The notes under the pieces: generated by a model
What the model was told of the DNA's origin: nothing
Databases searched by the model: none
What the model saw: the letters and a program-made list of their open reading frames with translations, nothing else
Assembly (NCBI RefSeq): GCF_003390925.1
Contig: NZ_QUBS01000033.1
Coordinates: 62,001-126,000 of the forward strand
Length of the DNA stretch: 64,000 nt
Origin: Trinickia diaoshuihuensis
GTDB taxonomy: Bacteria; Pseudomonadota; Gammaproteobacteria; Burkholderiales; Burkholderiaceae
Direction of reading: 5' to 3'
Made by a program: the position numbers and the translations under genes
Part shown: positions 28,668 through 37,649 of the stretch, in pieces
Layout: every line of letters starts with the position of its first letter
How positions within the stretch are numbered: the stretch's first letter is position 1

Positions 28668-29381
28668 ATGACCCGACGCGCCGATCGCCTCTTTCAGATT
28701 GCCGAGTTGCTTCGCGGCCGGCGCTTGACGACGGCGCAGCAATTGGCCGAATGGCTTCACGTCTCGCAGCGCACCGTCTATCGCGACGTGCGGGATCTGC
28801 AACTGTCGGGCGTGCCGATCGAGGGCGAGGCGGGCATCGGTTACCGGCTGAGCCGTTCGGCCAGTCTTCCTCCGCTGACGTTCACGGCCGAAGAGTTGGC
28901 GGCGCTGGCCGCCGGCGCGCGGATGATCGAGACCTGGGGCGGCGCGGCGCTGGCGGGCGGCGCGCGCAGCGCGCTCGCGAAGGTGGCCTCCGCGATGCCG
29001 GCCGATAAGCGGGCGACACTCGATCGATTAGCCGTGTTCGCGCCGTCGTTTCACATCGATCGCGCGTTTTCGGAGAAGGTCGATACGCTGCACCGGGCCG
29101 TCGATACGCGGCACGTCGTCGGCTTTGCCTACCGCGATCGGCTCGGCGCCGTGACGGAGCGGCGCATTTGGCCGCTGAGCCTCGTCTACTGGGGCGGCCG
29201 CTGGACGGTCGGCGCGTGGTGCGAACTGCGCGGCGACTTCCGCAATTTCGATATCGCGAATATGACGAACGTCGCCGAGCACGAGCCGTTTCCCGATATG
29301 GAAGGACGGCGGCTCGCGGACTATCTGCGCCGCGTCGAGGCGCCGTCCGATCGCAAGCGGGCGGCATCGGCCGATCGGTAA
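28668..29381 (+). CDS. WYL-domain transcriptional regulator (YafY type)
   Basis: 237 residues. The N-terminal DeoR-like helix-turn-helix spans about residues 4-60 (RLFQIAELLRGRRLTTAQQLAEWLHVSQRTVYRDVRDL). A linker with FTAEELAALAAGARM precedes a WYL domain (VVGFAYRDRLGAVTERRIWPLSLVYWGGRWTVGAWCELR), a ligand- or nucleic-acid-sensing module. The short gap to the VOC gene suggests one transcription unit. The signal sensed cannot be read from the sequence. Confidence 0.88.
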   Translation: MTRRADRLFQIAELLRGRRLTTAQQLAEWLHVSQRTVYRDVRDLQLSGVPIEGEAGIGYRLSRSASLPPLTFTAEELAALAAGARMIETWGGAALAGGARSALAKVASAMPADKRATLDRLAVFAPSFHIDRAFSEKVDTLHRAVDTRHVVGFAYRDRLGAVTERRIWPLSLVYWGGRWTVGAWCELRGDFRNFDIANMTNVAEHEPFPDMEGRRLADYLRRVEAPSDRKRAASADR

Positions 29382-29438
29382 GGTCAGCCATTCCGCTTGT
29401 CTGATTCGCAGCGCAAGACCGTTTGTCGCCGACAAAAA

Positions 29439-29486
29439 ACGGTACCGTCGTACTTCTCCTGGACTCAGGATACGGCACTGCCGTAT
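29439..29486. promoter_or_regulatory. Two palindromic operators of the toxin-antitoxin module
   Basis: ACGGTACCGT (29439-29448) is a perfect 10-base palindrome. ATACGGCACTGCCGTAT (29470-29486) is a perfect 17-base palindrome around a single C. Both share ACGG/CCGT half-sites and lie just upstream of, or overlapping, the toxin start. This fits autorepression by the helix-turn-helix antitoxin. Their centres are about 34 bases apart, near three helical turns. Confidence 0.6.
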
Positions 29487-29817
29487 GATGTCGATGTACA
29501 CCGTAGTCGAAACCGAAACGTTCGTGCGCTACACGGCTGATATGTGGCGCCCACACGAGCGCGATGCCCTCATTTTCTGGCTTGCACACAATCCGTCGTC
29601 GGGCGATGTCATCCCCGGTTCGGGCGGCTTGCGCAAGATTCGCTGGAGCCGTAGCAGCATGGGCAAACGCGGCGGCGCTCGCGTCATCTACTACAACGTG
29701 CTGGAAGACGGGCAGATCTGGCTGCTGATGGCATACACGAAATCGAAGTTCGATAGTCTGCCTGCCCCGTTCCTTCAGACGCTACGCAAAGAGGTTGAAA
29801 GATGGACCCGGAGCTAG
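29485..29817 (+). CDS. RelE/HigB-type toxin
   Basis: 110 residues. The fold signature is ERDALIFWLAHNPSSGDVIPGSGGLRKIRWSR, then GGARVIYYNVLEDGQIWLLMAYTKSK. This is the RelE-like family (COG4737 type), ribosome-dependent mRNA interferases. Basic residues in LRKIRW and GKRGG would hold RNA. Three in-frame ATGs (29485, 29488, 29494) compete; the first overlaps the operator, and no strong ribosome-binding site decides between them. The toxin precedes its antitoxin, the higB-higA order, and overlaps it by 16 bases. Confidence 0.85.
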   Translation: MMSMYTVVETETFVRYTADMWRPHERDALIFWLAHNPSSGDVIPGSGGLRKIRWSRSSMGKRGGARVIYYNVLEDGQIWLLMAYTKSKFDSLPAPFLQTLRKEVERWTRS

Positions 29818-30086
29818 AACGATTCCAAGCCGATTTGCTGCAATCGGTACGAGAGATGAAGGCGGGCAAAGCGGCTCGCGTCACTAAGGTCGAGCCTACG
29901 ATGGCATCGTTGGCGCGCGCCAAGGTCGGGCTTTCGCAAAACGCTTTTGCCGCATTGCTCGGTGTTTCGGTGAGAACGTTGCAGGATTGGGAACAGGGCC
30001 GTCGCGAACCGACCGGCGCCGCCAAAACGTTGCTGCGTGTCGCGGTCGCCCATCCGGACGCCCTGCGCGATCTGCAACTGGCATAA
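29802..30086 (+). CDS. HTH antitoxin (HigA/NadS-like)
   Basis: 94 residues. The C-terminal half is a Cro/C1-type helix-turn-helix: LARAKVGLSQNAFAALLGVSVRTLQDWEQGRREPTGAAKTLL. The N-terminal 35 residues are probably the toxin-binding part. It overlaps the toxin gene by 16 bases, so translation is coupled. It is expected to neutralise the toxin and bind the palindromes at 29439-29486. Confidence 0.87.
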   Translation: MDPELERFQADLLQSVREMKAGKAARVTKVEPTMASLARAKVGLSQNAFAALLGVSVRTLQDWEQGRREPTGAAKTLLRVAVAHPDALRDLQLA

Positions 30087-30163
30087 ACACGCCCGGCCGG
30101 GAGATAGCTGAAGACGGCGCCCGGCCGCCGCAATAAATTCGGCCGGCGCCCCGGCCGGCATCA

Positions 30164-31618
30164 TCAGTCCACCGCCTTCACCATATCCTCGATGACCTTC
30201 TTCGCATCGCCGAAGACCATCATCGTTTTGTCCATATAGAACAGCTCGTTATCGAGACCGGCATACCCAGCAGCCATCGACCGCTTGTTGACGATGATCG
30301 TGCGAGCTTTATATGCCTCGATGATCGGCATGCCCGCGATCGGCGATTTCGGATCGTTTTTGGCCGCCGGATTCACCACGTCGTTGGCGCCGAGCACGAG
30401 CACCACGTCCGTCTGTCCGAACTCGTTATTGATGTCTTCCATCTCGTAGACGAGGTCGTACGGCACTTCCGCTTCCGCGAGCAGCACGTTCATGTGCCCC
30501 GGCATGCGCCCGGCCACCGGGTGAATGGCATAACGGACATCGACGCCCTTTTCGATGAGTTTGTCCGTCAACTCCTTGAGCGCATGCTGCGCGCGCGCCA
30601 CTGCCAACCCGTAGCCGGGCACGATGACGACCGACTCCGCGTTGCCGAGCATGAACGAAGCGTCGTCGGCCGAACCCGATTTCACGGGCCGCTGCTCGGC
30701 CGCCCCGCCGGCCGCTTGCGCGCCCGGCTCCGCGCCGAAACCGCCCAGCAGGACGTTGAAGAACGAACGATTCATCGCGTGGCACATGATGTACGACAGA
30801 ATCGCACCCGACGAACCCACGAGCGACCCGGCGATGATCAGCATCGCGTTGTTCAGCGAGAAGCCGATACCGGCCGCGGCCCAGCCCGAATACGAATTGA
30901 GCATCGACACGACGACGGGCATGTCGGCCCCGCCGATCGGGATGATGATCAGCACCCCGAGCGCAAACGCGATGATCGTCATGATGACAAACGGCAGCCA
31001 CGATTGCGTCAGGAAGAAGATCACGCCGAAACCGAGCATGCCGAGCGCAAGCATCAAGTTGATCAGGTGCTGGCCCGGGTAGACCACGGGCGCGCCTTGA
31101 AACAAGCGGAACTTGTACTTGCCCGAGAGCTTGCCGAAGGCGATGACCGACCCGGAGAACGTGATCGCCCCGACGAACGTTCCGATGAAGAGCTCGATCC
31201 GATTGCCGTACGGCAGAAAACCCGGGTCGGGCGCATCGGGCGGCACGAGGCCGAACGCGGCCGGCTCGCTGACCACGGCATACGCGATCGCCACGGCCGC
31301 GAGACCGATCAGCGAGTGCATCGCCGCGACGAGTTCGGGCATCTTCGTCATCTCGACGCGCGCGGCGACATACGCGCCGATCGCCCCGCCGACCACGAGC
31401 GCGGCGAACAGCAGCCCTAGGCCCAGCGCGAGATTCGAACCGAGCAACGCGGCTTGTTTGACGATGAGCGCGACCGTCGTAAGGATAGCGATGGCCATGC
31501 CGGCCATGCCGAACACGTTGCCGGCGCGGGCGCTCTTCGGATTCGAGAGTCCCTTGAGCGCTTGAATGAAGCAAACGGACGCGAGCAGATACAGGAGCGT
31601 AACGACGTTCAGGCTCAT
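30164..31618 (-). CDS. pntB: NAD(P) transhydrogenase subunit beta
   Basis: 484 residues. The N-terminal two-thirds contain about eight or nine membrane helices forming the proton channel. The C-terminal NADP(H)-binding domain III carries VVIVPGYGLAVARAQH near residue 335, YAIHPVAGRMPGHMNVLLAEA, VLVLGANDVVNPAAK and KRSMAAGYAGLDN. It uses the proton gradient to drive hydride transfer from NADH to NADP. It is the last gene of pntA-pntAB-pntB; its ATG abuts the previous stop. Confidence 0.97.
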   Translation of the reverse strand: MSLNVVTLLYLLASVCFIQALKGLSNPKSARAGNVFGMAGMAIAILTTVALIVKQAALLGSNLALGLGLLFAALVVGGAIGAYVAARVEMTKMPELVAAMHSLIGLAAVAIAYAVVSEPAAFGLVPPDAPDPGFLPYGNRIELFIGTFVGAITFSGSVIAFGKLSGKYKFRLFQGAPVVYPGQHLINLMLALGMLGFGVIFFLTQSWLPFVIMTIIAFALGVLIIIPIGGADMPVVVSMLNSYSGWAAAGIGFSLNNAMLIIAGSLVGSSGAILSYIMCHAMNRSFFNVLLGGFGAEPGAQAAGGAAEQRPVKSGSADDASFMLGNAESVVIVPGYGLAVARAQHALKELTDKLIEKGVDVRYAIHPVAGRMPGHMNVLLAEAEVPYDLVYEMEDINNEFGQTDVVLVLGANDVVNPAAKNDPKSPIAGMPIIEAYKARTIIVNKRSMAAGYAGLDNELFYMDKTMMVFGDAKKVIEDMVKAVD

Positions 31619-31939
31619 TTACGCACCCTCCTTGTTCGCCGCTTTCTTCGGTTCTTTCTTCTTGAACATCTCGAGCATGCGCCGCGTGACGAGAAAGCCG
31701 CCGAACACGTTTACGGCCGCGAGCAGGACCGCGAACGTGCCGAAGAATTTCGCCTGCCCGCCTACGGTAAGCCCCGTGGCCAGCATGGCCCCCACGATGA
31801 CGATGGCCGAAATCGCATTGGTCACGGCCATGAGCGGCGTATGCAGCGCGGGCGTCACATTCCAAACGACGTGGTAGCCGACATAGACGGCCAGCACGAA
31901 GATGATCAGATTGATGACGGTGTGATTGATGATTTCCAT
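31619..31939 (-). CDS. pntAB: NAD(P) transhydrogenase subunit alpha, part 2
   Basis: 106 residues, three to four membrane helices: [34 protein letters not shown] and [21 protein letters not shown]. The motif [21 protein letters not shown] is diagnostic. A Lys-rich tail closes the protein. In E. coli this is the C-terminal part of PntA; here it is a separate gene, the three-subunit arrangement. Confidence 0.96.
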   Translation of the reverse strand: MEIINHTVINLIIFVLAVYVGYHVVWNVTPALHTPLMAVTNAISAIVIVGAMLATGLTVGGQAKFFGTFAVLLAAVNVFGGFLVTRRMLEMFKKKEPKKAANKEGA

Positions 31940-31957
31940 CGCATCGCTCCTTGTCCG

Positions 31958-33112
31958 TTATGCCGCTTTGCGCGTGACGGCACCATCGCGGGCGAGCAAG
32001 GTCGCCGCGACGATGTCGTCGCTCAGGTCGATATTGAGCAGCCCTTCCTTCGTCACGATCAGCTTGAGGAAGTCGAACAAGTTGCGGGCGTAGAGCGAGG
32101 ATGCATCGGCCGCGACCATCGCCGGCAAGTTCGTATGGCCGACGATGATCACGCCGTGCTTGGTGACGACCTTGTCCGGTTCGGTCAACGGACAGTTGCC
32201 GCCGCGCACGCCGGGCAGCCCGGCCAATTCGGGTCCGCGGCCCGCGGCCAAATCGACGATGACCGAACCCGGACGCATCGCCTGCACCGTCTCGGCGGAG
32301 AGCAGCGTCGGCGCGTCGCGGCCCGGGATCAGCGCCGTTGTGATGACGATGTCGGCGACCTTCGCCCGCTCGTGCACCTGCAAGGCCTGCCGCGCGAGCC
32401 ACGACGGCGGCATCGGACGCGCATACCCGCCCACGCCCTCGGCCGCGTCGCGCTCCTCCTGCGTTTCGTAAGGCACGTCGATGAACTTCGCGCCGAGCGA
32501 TTCGATCTGCTCTTTCACCGCCGGGCGCACGTCCGACGCCTCGATCACCGCGCCCAGACGCTTGGCGGTGGCAATCGCCTGCAAGCCGGCAACGCCCGCG
32601 CCCAGAATCAGCACGCGCGCGGCTTTGACGGTACCGGCCGCCGTCATCAGCATCGGCATGAAGCGCGGGTAAAGGTCGGCCGCAAGCAGCACGGCCTTAT
32701 AGCCCGCGATGTTCGCTTGCGAGGACAAGACGTCGAGACTTTGCGCCCGCGTCGTGCGTGGCGCGGCCTCGAGCGCGAAGGCCGTGATTCCAGCTTGGGC
32801 CAGGCGGGCCGCGTTGTCGGCATTGAACGGTTCGAGCATGCCCACGAGCACCGCACCGCGCTTCATGAGCGCAAGCTCGGTTTCGTTCGGCGATTGGACT
32901 TTAAGGACGAGATCGGCGCTCAAGGCCGCGTCGGCTTCGACTAGCTCGGCGCCGACGGACGCGTACGCGTCGTCGGTGAAGCTGGCGGCCGCTCCCGCGC
33001 CGCGCTCGATGGTCACGCGATGGCCCGCTTGGACGTACTTCTTCACCGTCTCGGGCGTCGCGGCTACGCGCGCTTCGTGCGCGCGAGTCTCGGCTGGCAC
33101 TCCGATGTGCAC
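31958..33112 (-). CDS. pntA: NAD(P) transhydrogenase subunit alpha, part 1
   Basis: 384 residues, the soluble NAD(H)-binding domain I. The start MHIGVPAETRAHEARVAATPE and the nucleotide fold LILGAGVAGLQAIATAKRLGA with SDVRPAVKEQI are typical of the alanine dehydrogenase/PntA family. TRAQSLDVLSSQANIAGYKAV is the RQD-loop region; the RQD triad itself is not apparent there. It is the first gene of the operon, followed by pntAB 18 bases later. Confidence 0.96.
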   Translation of the reverse strand: MHIGVPAETRAHEARVAATPETVKKYVQAGHRVTIERGAGAAASFTDDAYASVGAELVEADAALSADLVLKVQSPNETELALMKRGAVLVGMLEPFNADNAARLAQAGITAFALEAAPRTTRAQSLDVLSSQANIAGYKAVLLAADLYPRFMPMLMTAAGTVKAARVLILGAGVAGLQAIATAKRLGAVIEASDVRPAVKEQIESLGAKFIDVPYETQEERDAAEGVGGYARPMPPSWLARQALQVHERAKVADIVITTALIPGRDAPTLLSAETVQAMRPGSVIVDLAAGRGPELAGLPGVRGGNCPLTEPDKVVTKHGVIIVGHTNLPAMVAADASSLYARNLFDFLKLIVTKEGLLNIDLSDDIVAATLLARDGAVTRKAA

Positions 33113-33442
33113 GTTGTATCCTCCTCACCTGCTCGTGATTGCGAGGACGGCGTCGACGTTTCCGGGCCGACACCATCGTTTTAATACGATTACACGGCTG
33201 CAAGAAAACGCTGGGCGCTGACTGCAAAGGGCCCATTGAATCGATACTGCGGCAACAAGGGGGCATGCCGAACGCGTCGGGACGGCAACCCGAACGGCAC
33301 GCCGAGTGCCACTTTAACCGAAGTCGCCGCGTTCGATAGAAATGAGTGCCATAAACCGAAGTGAATGCTCTATTCGACGGGCAGACACCGAACCGGCCCG
33401 TCTACCCGGCAGCCCATCGCGCCAACCGGTAAAATGGCGGCC
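33113..33442. other. Divergent intergenic region pntA / nudJ-like, no gene seen
   Basis: It must hold the pntA promoter on the minus strand and that of the Nudix gene on the plus strand. TAAAAT at 33430-33435 lies only seven bases before the Nudix start codon. I see no convincing frame, RNA or repeat. Confidence 0.5.
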
Positions 33443-33928
33443 ATGAAACAAGAACGCTGGACACCGCGCGTCACCGTGGCCGCCGTCGTGGAACACGAGG
33501 GCCGCTTTCTGGTCGTAGAGGAACATACGTCTGAAGGTTTGCGCATCAACCAGCCGGCCGGGCACCTGGAATCGGGCGAGACGCTCGTTGACGCCGTCGC
33601 ACGCGAAACGCTCGAGGAAACGGCGCTCACGTTCGTGCCGCAGGCGCTGATCGGCGTCTACATGACGCATATCGACCGGCCGGACGGCCACGGGGCTACT
33701 TACCTGCGCTTCACGTTCTGCGGCCGGCATGCGGCACCGGCCGAGCCGCGCGCGCTCGATACGGGCATCGTCCGCACGTTGTGGCTGACGCCCGACGAGC
33801 TGCACGCGTCGCGGGCGCGCCACCGCACGCCGCTCGTGATGCGTTCGGTCGAGGATTACCTCGCGGGCCGGCGTTTCCCGCTCGATTTCGTGCATACGCA
33901 CTCGGTCGGGCCTCCCAATGGCAAGTAA
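33443..33928 (+). CDS. nudJ: Nudix hydrolase (NudJ-like)
   Basis: 161 residues. The full Nudix box is present: GHLESGETLVDAVARETLEE with the REXXEE core near residue 55. The N-terminus RWTPRVTVAAVVEHEGRFLVVEE and later THIDRPDGHGATYLRFTF match NudJ, a phosphatase acting on HMP-PP and nucleotide phosphates. In E. coli nudJ also adjoins mnmA, as here (21 bases), which supports the call. ATG 33443 is used; ATG 33434 is also in frame. Confidence 0.85.
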   Translation: MKQERWTPRVTVAAVVEHEGRFLVVEEHTSEGLRINQPAGHLESGETLVDAVARETLEETALTFVPQALIGVYMTHIDRPDGHGATYLRFTFCGRHAAPAEPRALDTGIVRTLWLTPDELHASRARHRTPLVMRSVEDYLAGRRFPLDFVHTHSVGPPNGK

Positions 33929-33949
33929 GAGCAGTCGGTCAATCGTTCA

Positions 33950-35050
33950 ATGAGTAAGCAAAGAGTCGTGGTGGGGATGTCGGGCGGCGTCGATTCGTCG
34001 GTGACGGCATGGCTCCTCAAACAAGCGGGGTATGACGTCGTCGGCCTGTTCATGAAGAACTGGGAAGACGACGACGACAGCGAATACTGCTCCACGCGGC
34101 AGGATTGGATCGACGTCGTCTCGGTCGCCGATTTGATCGGCATCGACGTAGAGGCGGTCAATTTCGCGGCCGAATACAAAGAGCGCGTTTTTGCCGAATT
34201 CCTGCGCGAATATTCGGCGGGCCGCACGCCCAACCCCGATGTGCTCTGCAACGCCGAAATCAAGTTCAAGGCGTTTCTCGATCACGCGATGGCGCTCGGC
34301 GCCGAGACGATCGCCACCGGCCATTACGCGCGCGTGCGCGAAATCGACGGCCGGTTCGAATTGCTCAAAGCGACGGACTCGACCAAGGATCAGTCGTACT
34401 TCCTGCACCGGCTCAATCAAGCGCAATTGTCGAAGACGCTGTTTCCGCTCGGCGAGATTCCGAAAACCCAGGTGCGCGAGATCGCCGCCTCGATCGGCTT
34501 GCCGAACGCCAAAAAGAAAGACTCGACCGGCATTTGCTTCATCGGCGAACGGCCTTTCCGCGAATTTCTGAATCGCTATTTGCCGACCCAGCCCGGGCCG
34601 ATGAAAACGCCGGACGGCAATGTCGTCGGCGAGCACGTCGGGCTCGCGTTCTATACGCTCGGCCAGCGCAAGGGCATCGGGATCGGCGGCAGCAAATCGG
34701 GTAGCGGCGAGCCGTGGTTCGTCGCCCGTAAGGACATGGCCGCCAACACCCTTTACGTCGTGCAGGGACACGACCACGAGTGGCTGCTCTCGCCCACGCT
34801 CGTTGCGGGCAATACGAGCTGGGTCGCGGGCGGCGCGCCTGTCGCGGGCACGCGCTTCGGCGCGAAGACGCGCTACCGGCAAGCCGACGCGGCTTGCGTG
34901 TTCGGCGCGCTCGATCAAAGCGCAGGCGAGGCGCGCTTCACGCTCTCGTTCGACGAGCCGCAGTGGGCGGTCACGCCGGGGCAGTCGGCCGTGCTCTATG
35001 ACGGCGACGTCTGTCTCGGCGGCGGCATCATCGAATCCGCGCAAGGCTAG
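33950..35050 (+). CDS. mnmA: tRNA-specific 2-thiouridylase
   Basis: 366 residues. MnmA thiolates U34 of Lys, Glu and Gln tRNAs. The PP-loop [10 protein letters not shown] is at residues 9-18, the catalytic cysteines lie in [12 protein letters not shown] (about 101) and [12 protein letters not shown] (about 199), and [11 protein letters not shown] is near 240. The C-terminal beta-barrel follows. It lies right after the Nudix gene. Confidence 0.97.
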   Translation: MSKQRVVVGMSGGVDSSVTAWLLKQAGYDVVGLFMKNWEDDDDSEYCSTRQDWIDVVSVADLIGIDVEAVNFAAEYKERVFAEFLREYSAGRTPNPDVLCNAEIKFKAFLDHAMALGAETIATGHYARVREIDGRFELLKATDSTKDQSYFLHRLNQAQLSKTLFPLGEIPKTQVREIAASIGLPNAKKKDSTGICFIGERPFREFLNRYLPTQPGPMKTPDGNVVGEHVGLAFYTLGQRKGIGIGGSKSGSGEPWFVARKDMAANTLYVVQGHDHEWLLSPTLVAGNTSWVAGGAPVAGTRFGAKTRYRQADAACVFGALDQSAGEARFTLSFDEPQWAVTPGQSAVLYDGDVCLGGGIIESAQG

Positions 35051-35154
35051 TGTCCCCTCCGGCGCCGTCTCCGATCGTTCCCGATTAAACTGGCGCATCT
35101 TTTCGACCACGGCAATCCCCGCGCCAGCGGCGTTCGCCGTTCAGGAGTGTGTCC

Positions 35155-36771
35155 ATGTTTTCCCGTCGCTATTTCGCGATCTGGTGTGCTCTGCTGCTCG
35201 CTTTGGCCTGTGCGGCGCTCGCGGCGCGCCATACGATTTCCTGGCTTTGGTTCATCGTGCCGGCCGCATTGATCGCGCTCGGCTTATTCGATTTGCGTCA
35301 AGAGCGGCACAGTATCTTGCGCAATTATCCGATCGCCGGTCATCTGCGCTTTTTCTTCGAATTCGTCCGCCCCGAAATTCGCCAATATTTCGTCGAGGAC
35401 GACACCGAGGAAAAGCCGTTTTCGCGCGCCCAGCGCAGCATCGTCTATCAACGCGCGAAGAACGAACCCGATAGCCGCCCCTACGGCACCGAACTCGACG
35501 TCAAAGCGGTCGCCCACGAATGGATCAGCCATTCGCTGGCGCCCACCAAGCTGCCCTCGCACGACTTTCGCATCATCGTGGGCCCCGATCGCGCGCAGCC
35601 CTACTCGATGTCGATCTTCAACATCTCGGCGATGAGTTTCGGGTCGCTGTCGGCGAACGCCATCCGCGCGCTCAACCTCGGCGCCAAAAAAGGCGGGTTC
35701 GCGCACGACACGGGCGAAGGCTCGCTATCGAAATACCACCGGGAACACGGCGGCGACATCATTTGGGAAATCGCCTCGGGTTACTTCGGCTGCCGTAACG
35801 AGGACGGCACGTTCAGCGCAGAGAAGTTCGCGCATCAAGCGCGCGACCCACAGGTGAAGATGATCGAAGTCAAACTCTCGCAGGGCGCCAAGCCCGGCCA
35901 TGGCGGCGTGCTGCCGGCCGCGAAAGTTACGCCGGAAATTTCCGAGGCCCGCGGCGTGCCGATGGGGCAAGACTGCATCTCGCCGGCCTCGCACAGCGCG
36001 TTCTCGACGCCGCGCGGCCTGCTCGAATTCGTCGACCGGCTGCGCACGCTCTCGGGCGGCAAGCCGACGGGCTTCAAACTCTGTATCGGCCATCCGTGGG
36101 AATTTTTCGCGATCGCTAAAGCAATGCTCGAAACCGGCATCGTGCCGGATTTCATCGTGGTGGACGGCGCGGAAGGCGGCACGGGCGCGGCGCCGCTCGA
36201 ATTCACCGACCACATCGGCGTGCCGCTGCAAGAGGGGCTTTTGCTCGTTCACAACACGCTGGTAGGCATCGGGCTGCGCGATAAGATCCGGATCGGCGCA
36301 AGCGGCAAGATGATTACGGCGTTCGACATCGCGCGCACGCTCGCGATCGGCGCCGACTGGGTCAACTCGGCGCGCGGCTTCATGTTCGCGGTCGGCTGCA
36401 TTCAGGCGCAAACGTGCCACACGGGCCGCTGTCCGACGGGCGTCGCGACGCAAGATCCCGTGCGCCAGCGCGCGCTCGTCGTACCCGACAAGTCGGAACG
36501 CGTGTTCAATTTCCATCGCAACACCCTGCACGCGCTGCAAGAGATCGTGCAAGCCGCGGGACTCGCGCATCCGTCGCAGTTGCGCGCCCATCACATCGTG
36601 CGCCGGGTCTCGTCCCACGAGGTGCAATTGATGTCGGAGTTGCTCAAGTATTTGGAGCCGAACGACCTCGTCAACGGCAACTACCGGTACTCGCTCTACG
36701 AAAAATGGTGGCCGCTAGCGGATAGCGATTCCTTCTCGCCGAAGGCGCTCGCGCCGTTGGCGACCGCGTAA
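35155..36771 (+). CDS. FMN-binding glutamate synthase-like protein, membrane-anchored
   Basis: 538 residues. Two hydrophobic N-terminal segments (IWCALLLALACAALAA, WLWFIVPAALIALGLF) precede a domain like the FMN barrel of glutamate synthase: SISIFNISAMSFGSLS-type region, DTGEGSLSKYH, GAKPGHGGVLPAAKV, VDGAEGGTGAAP, GIGLRDKIRIGASGK. A Cys cluster CIQAQTCHTGRCPTGVA near residue 415 matches the 3Fe-4S site. The glutaminase domain is missing, so it does not make glutamate from glutamine by itself. AGGAG at 7 bases selects ATG 35155. The real substrate is unknown. Confidence 0.85.
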   Translation: MFSRRYFAIWCALLLALACAALAARHTISWLWFIVPAALIALGLFDLRQERHSILRNYPIAGHLRFFFEFVRPEIRQYFVEDDTEEKPFSRAQRSIVYQRAKNEPDSRPYGTELDVKAVAHEWISHSLAPTKLPSHDFRIIVGPDRAQPYSMSIFNISAMSFGSLSANAIRALNLGAKKGGFAHDTGEGSLSKYHREHGGDIIWEIASGYFGCRNEDGTFSAEKFAHQARDPQVKMIEVKLSQGAKPGHGGVLPAAKVTPEISEARGVPMGQDCISPASHSAFSTPRGLLEFVDRLRTLSGGKPTGFKLCIGHPWEFFAIAKAMLETGIVPDFIVVDGAEGGTGAAPLEFTDHIGVPLQEGLLLVHNTLVGIGLRDKIRIGASGKMITAFDIARTLAIGADWVNSARGFMFAVGCIQAQTCHTGRCPTGVATQDPVRQRALVVPDKSERVFNFHRNTLHALQEIVQAAGLAHPSQLRAHHIVRRVSSHEVQLMSELLKYLEPNDLVNGNYRYSLYEKWWPLADSDSFSPKALAPLATA

Positions 36772-36821
36772 GCGCGGGGAAGGAACGGCAGCCCTGTCGA
36801 TCGGCACGGCTGGAGCGCGGG

Positions 36822-37433
36822 TTACCCGTTGGGAAAGGTATCGATGAACGACTGGCGTTGCGAAAGCTTCGCGAAATGCTTGTCGAGATTCGGATATTTC
36901 TCGCGCCAATTGAGATCGGACATCCGAAAATCGAGATATCCGAGCGCGCAGCCCACGGCGACGTCGGCTAGCGAATAGTGATTGTTCGCGCACCAAGGCT
37001 TGCCTGCGAGCCCTTGCGACATCGCCACGAGCCCTTCCTCGATCTTGCGCCGCTGGCGGGCGAGCCAACCCTCGTTGCGCTGCGACGGGTCGCGCTGCGT
37101 GTCTTCCAAACGAATCAGCACGGCGGCATCGAGCATGCCGTCGGCGAGCGCTTCCCAGCAGCGCACCTCGACGCGCTCCCGGCCCGATTGCGGGATCAGC
37201 TTACCGACGGGCGACAGCGTGTCGACGTACTCGCAAATGACACGTGAATCGAATACGGCTTCCCCGTCCTCCATGACGAGGCACGGCACCTTGCCGATCG
37301 GATTGAACGTATGAATGGTCGTCTCTGGCGACCAGACATCTTCGAGCACGAATTGATAGTCGATCTTCTTTTCGGCGAGCACGATCCGCGCCTTGCGGAC
37401 GAAGGGGCTCGCGAGCGAACCGATTAATTTCAT
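36822..37433 (-). CDS. Glutathione S-transferase (YibF-like)
   Basis: 203 residues. The thioredoxin-like N-terminal domain begins KLIGSLASPFVRKARIVLAEKK, with Ser in the usual active-site region, then the glutathione-binding NPIGKVPCLVMEDGEAVFDSRVICEYVD. A helical C-terminal domain follows (GWLARQRRKIEEGLVAM, HYSLADVAVGCALGYLDFR). Tandem ATGs (37436, 37433) are possible; 37433 is better spaced from GAAAGG. It diverges from pepP. The substrate is unknown. Confidence 0.88.
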   Translation of the reverse strand: MKLIGSLASPFVRKARIVLAEKKIDYQFVLEDVWSPETTIHTFNPIGKVPCLVMEDGEAVFDSRVICEYVDTLSPVGKLIPQSGRERVEVRCWEALADGMLDAAVLIRLEDTQRDPSQRNEGWLARQRRKIEEGLVAMSQGLAGKPWCANNHYSLADVAVGCALGYLDFRMSDLNWREKYPNLDKHFAKLSQRQSFIDTFPNG

Positions 37434-37616
37434 CATCTGCCTTTCTCTCAAGAAAACGCCAGGCCGTCCGGATACGGATTGTCGCGTCCACCGCGTCGTG
37501 CGCGCGGGTTCGATCCGGGGGCCGGTGTGAAGTGCGAGAAAGAGTATAACGTCGCCGGCGGCCGAAACGGCGTTTGGCGCCGCCATCATATCGGTAGAAC
37601 AAGCCGGGGCAGACGC

Positions 37617-37643
37617 TTGGCAGGTCCGATTGAGCAGTACAAT
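37617..37643 (+). promoter_or_regulatory. Candidate sigma-70 promoter of pepP-ubiH
   Basis: TTGGCA (37617-37622) and TACAAT (37638-37643) are separated by 15 bases, slightly short. The -10 ends six bases before the pepP ATG, so the transcript would start at or next to the start codon and be leaderless. Confidence 0.45.
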
Positions 37644-37649
37644 CGCACG

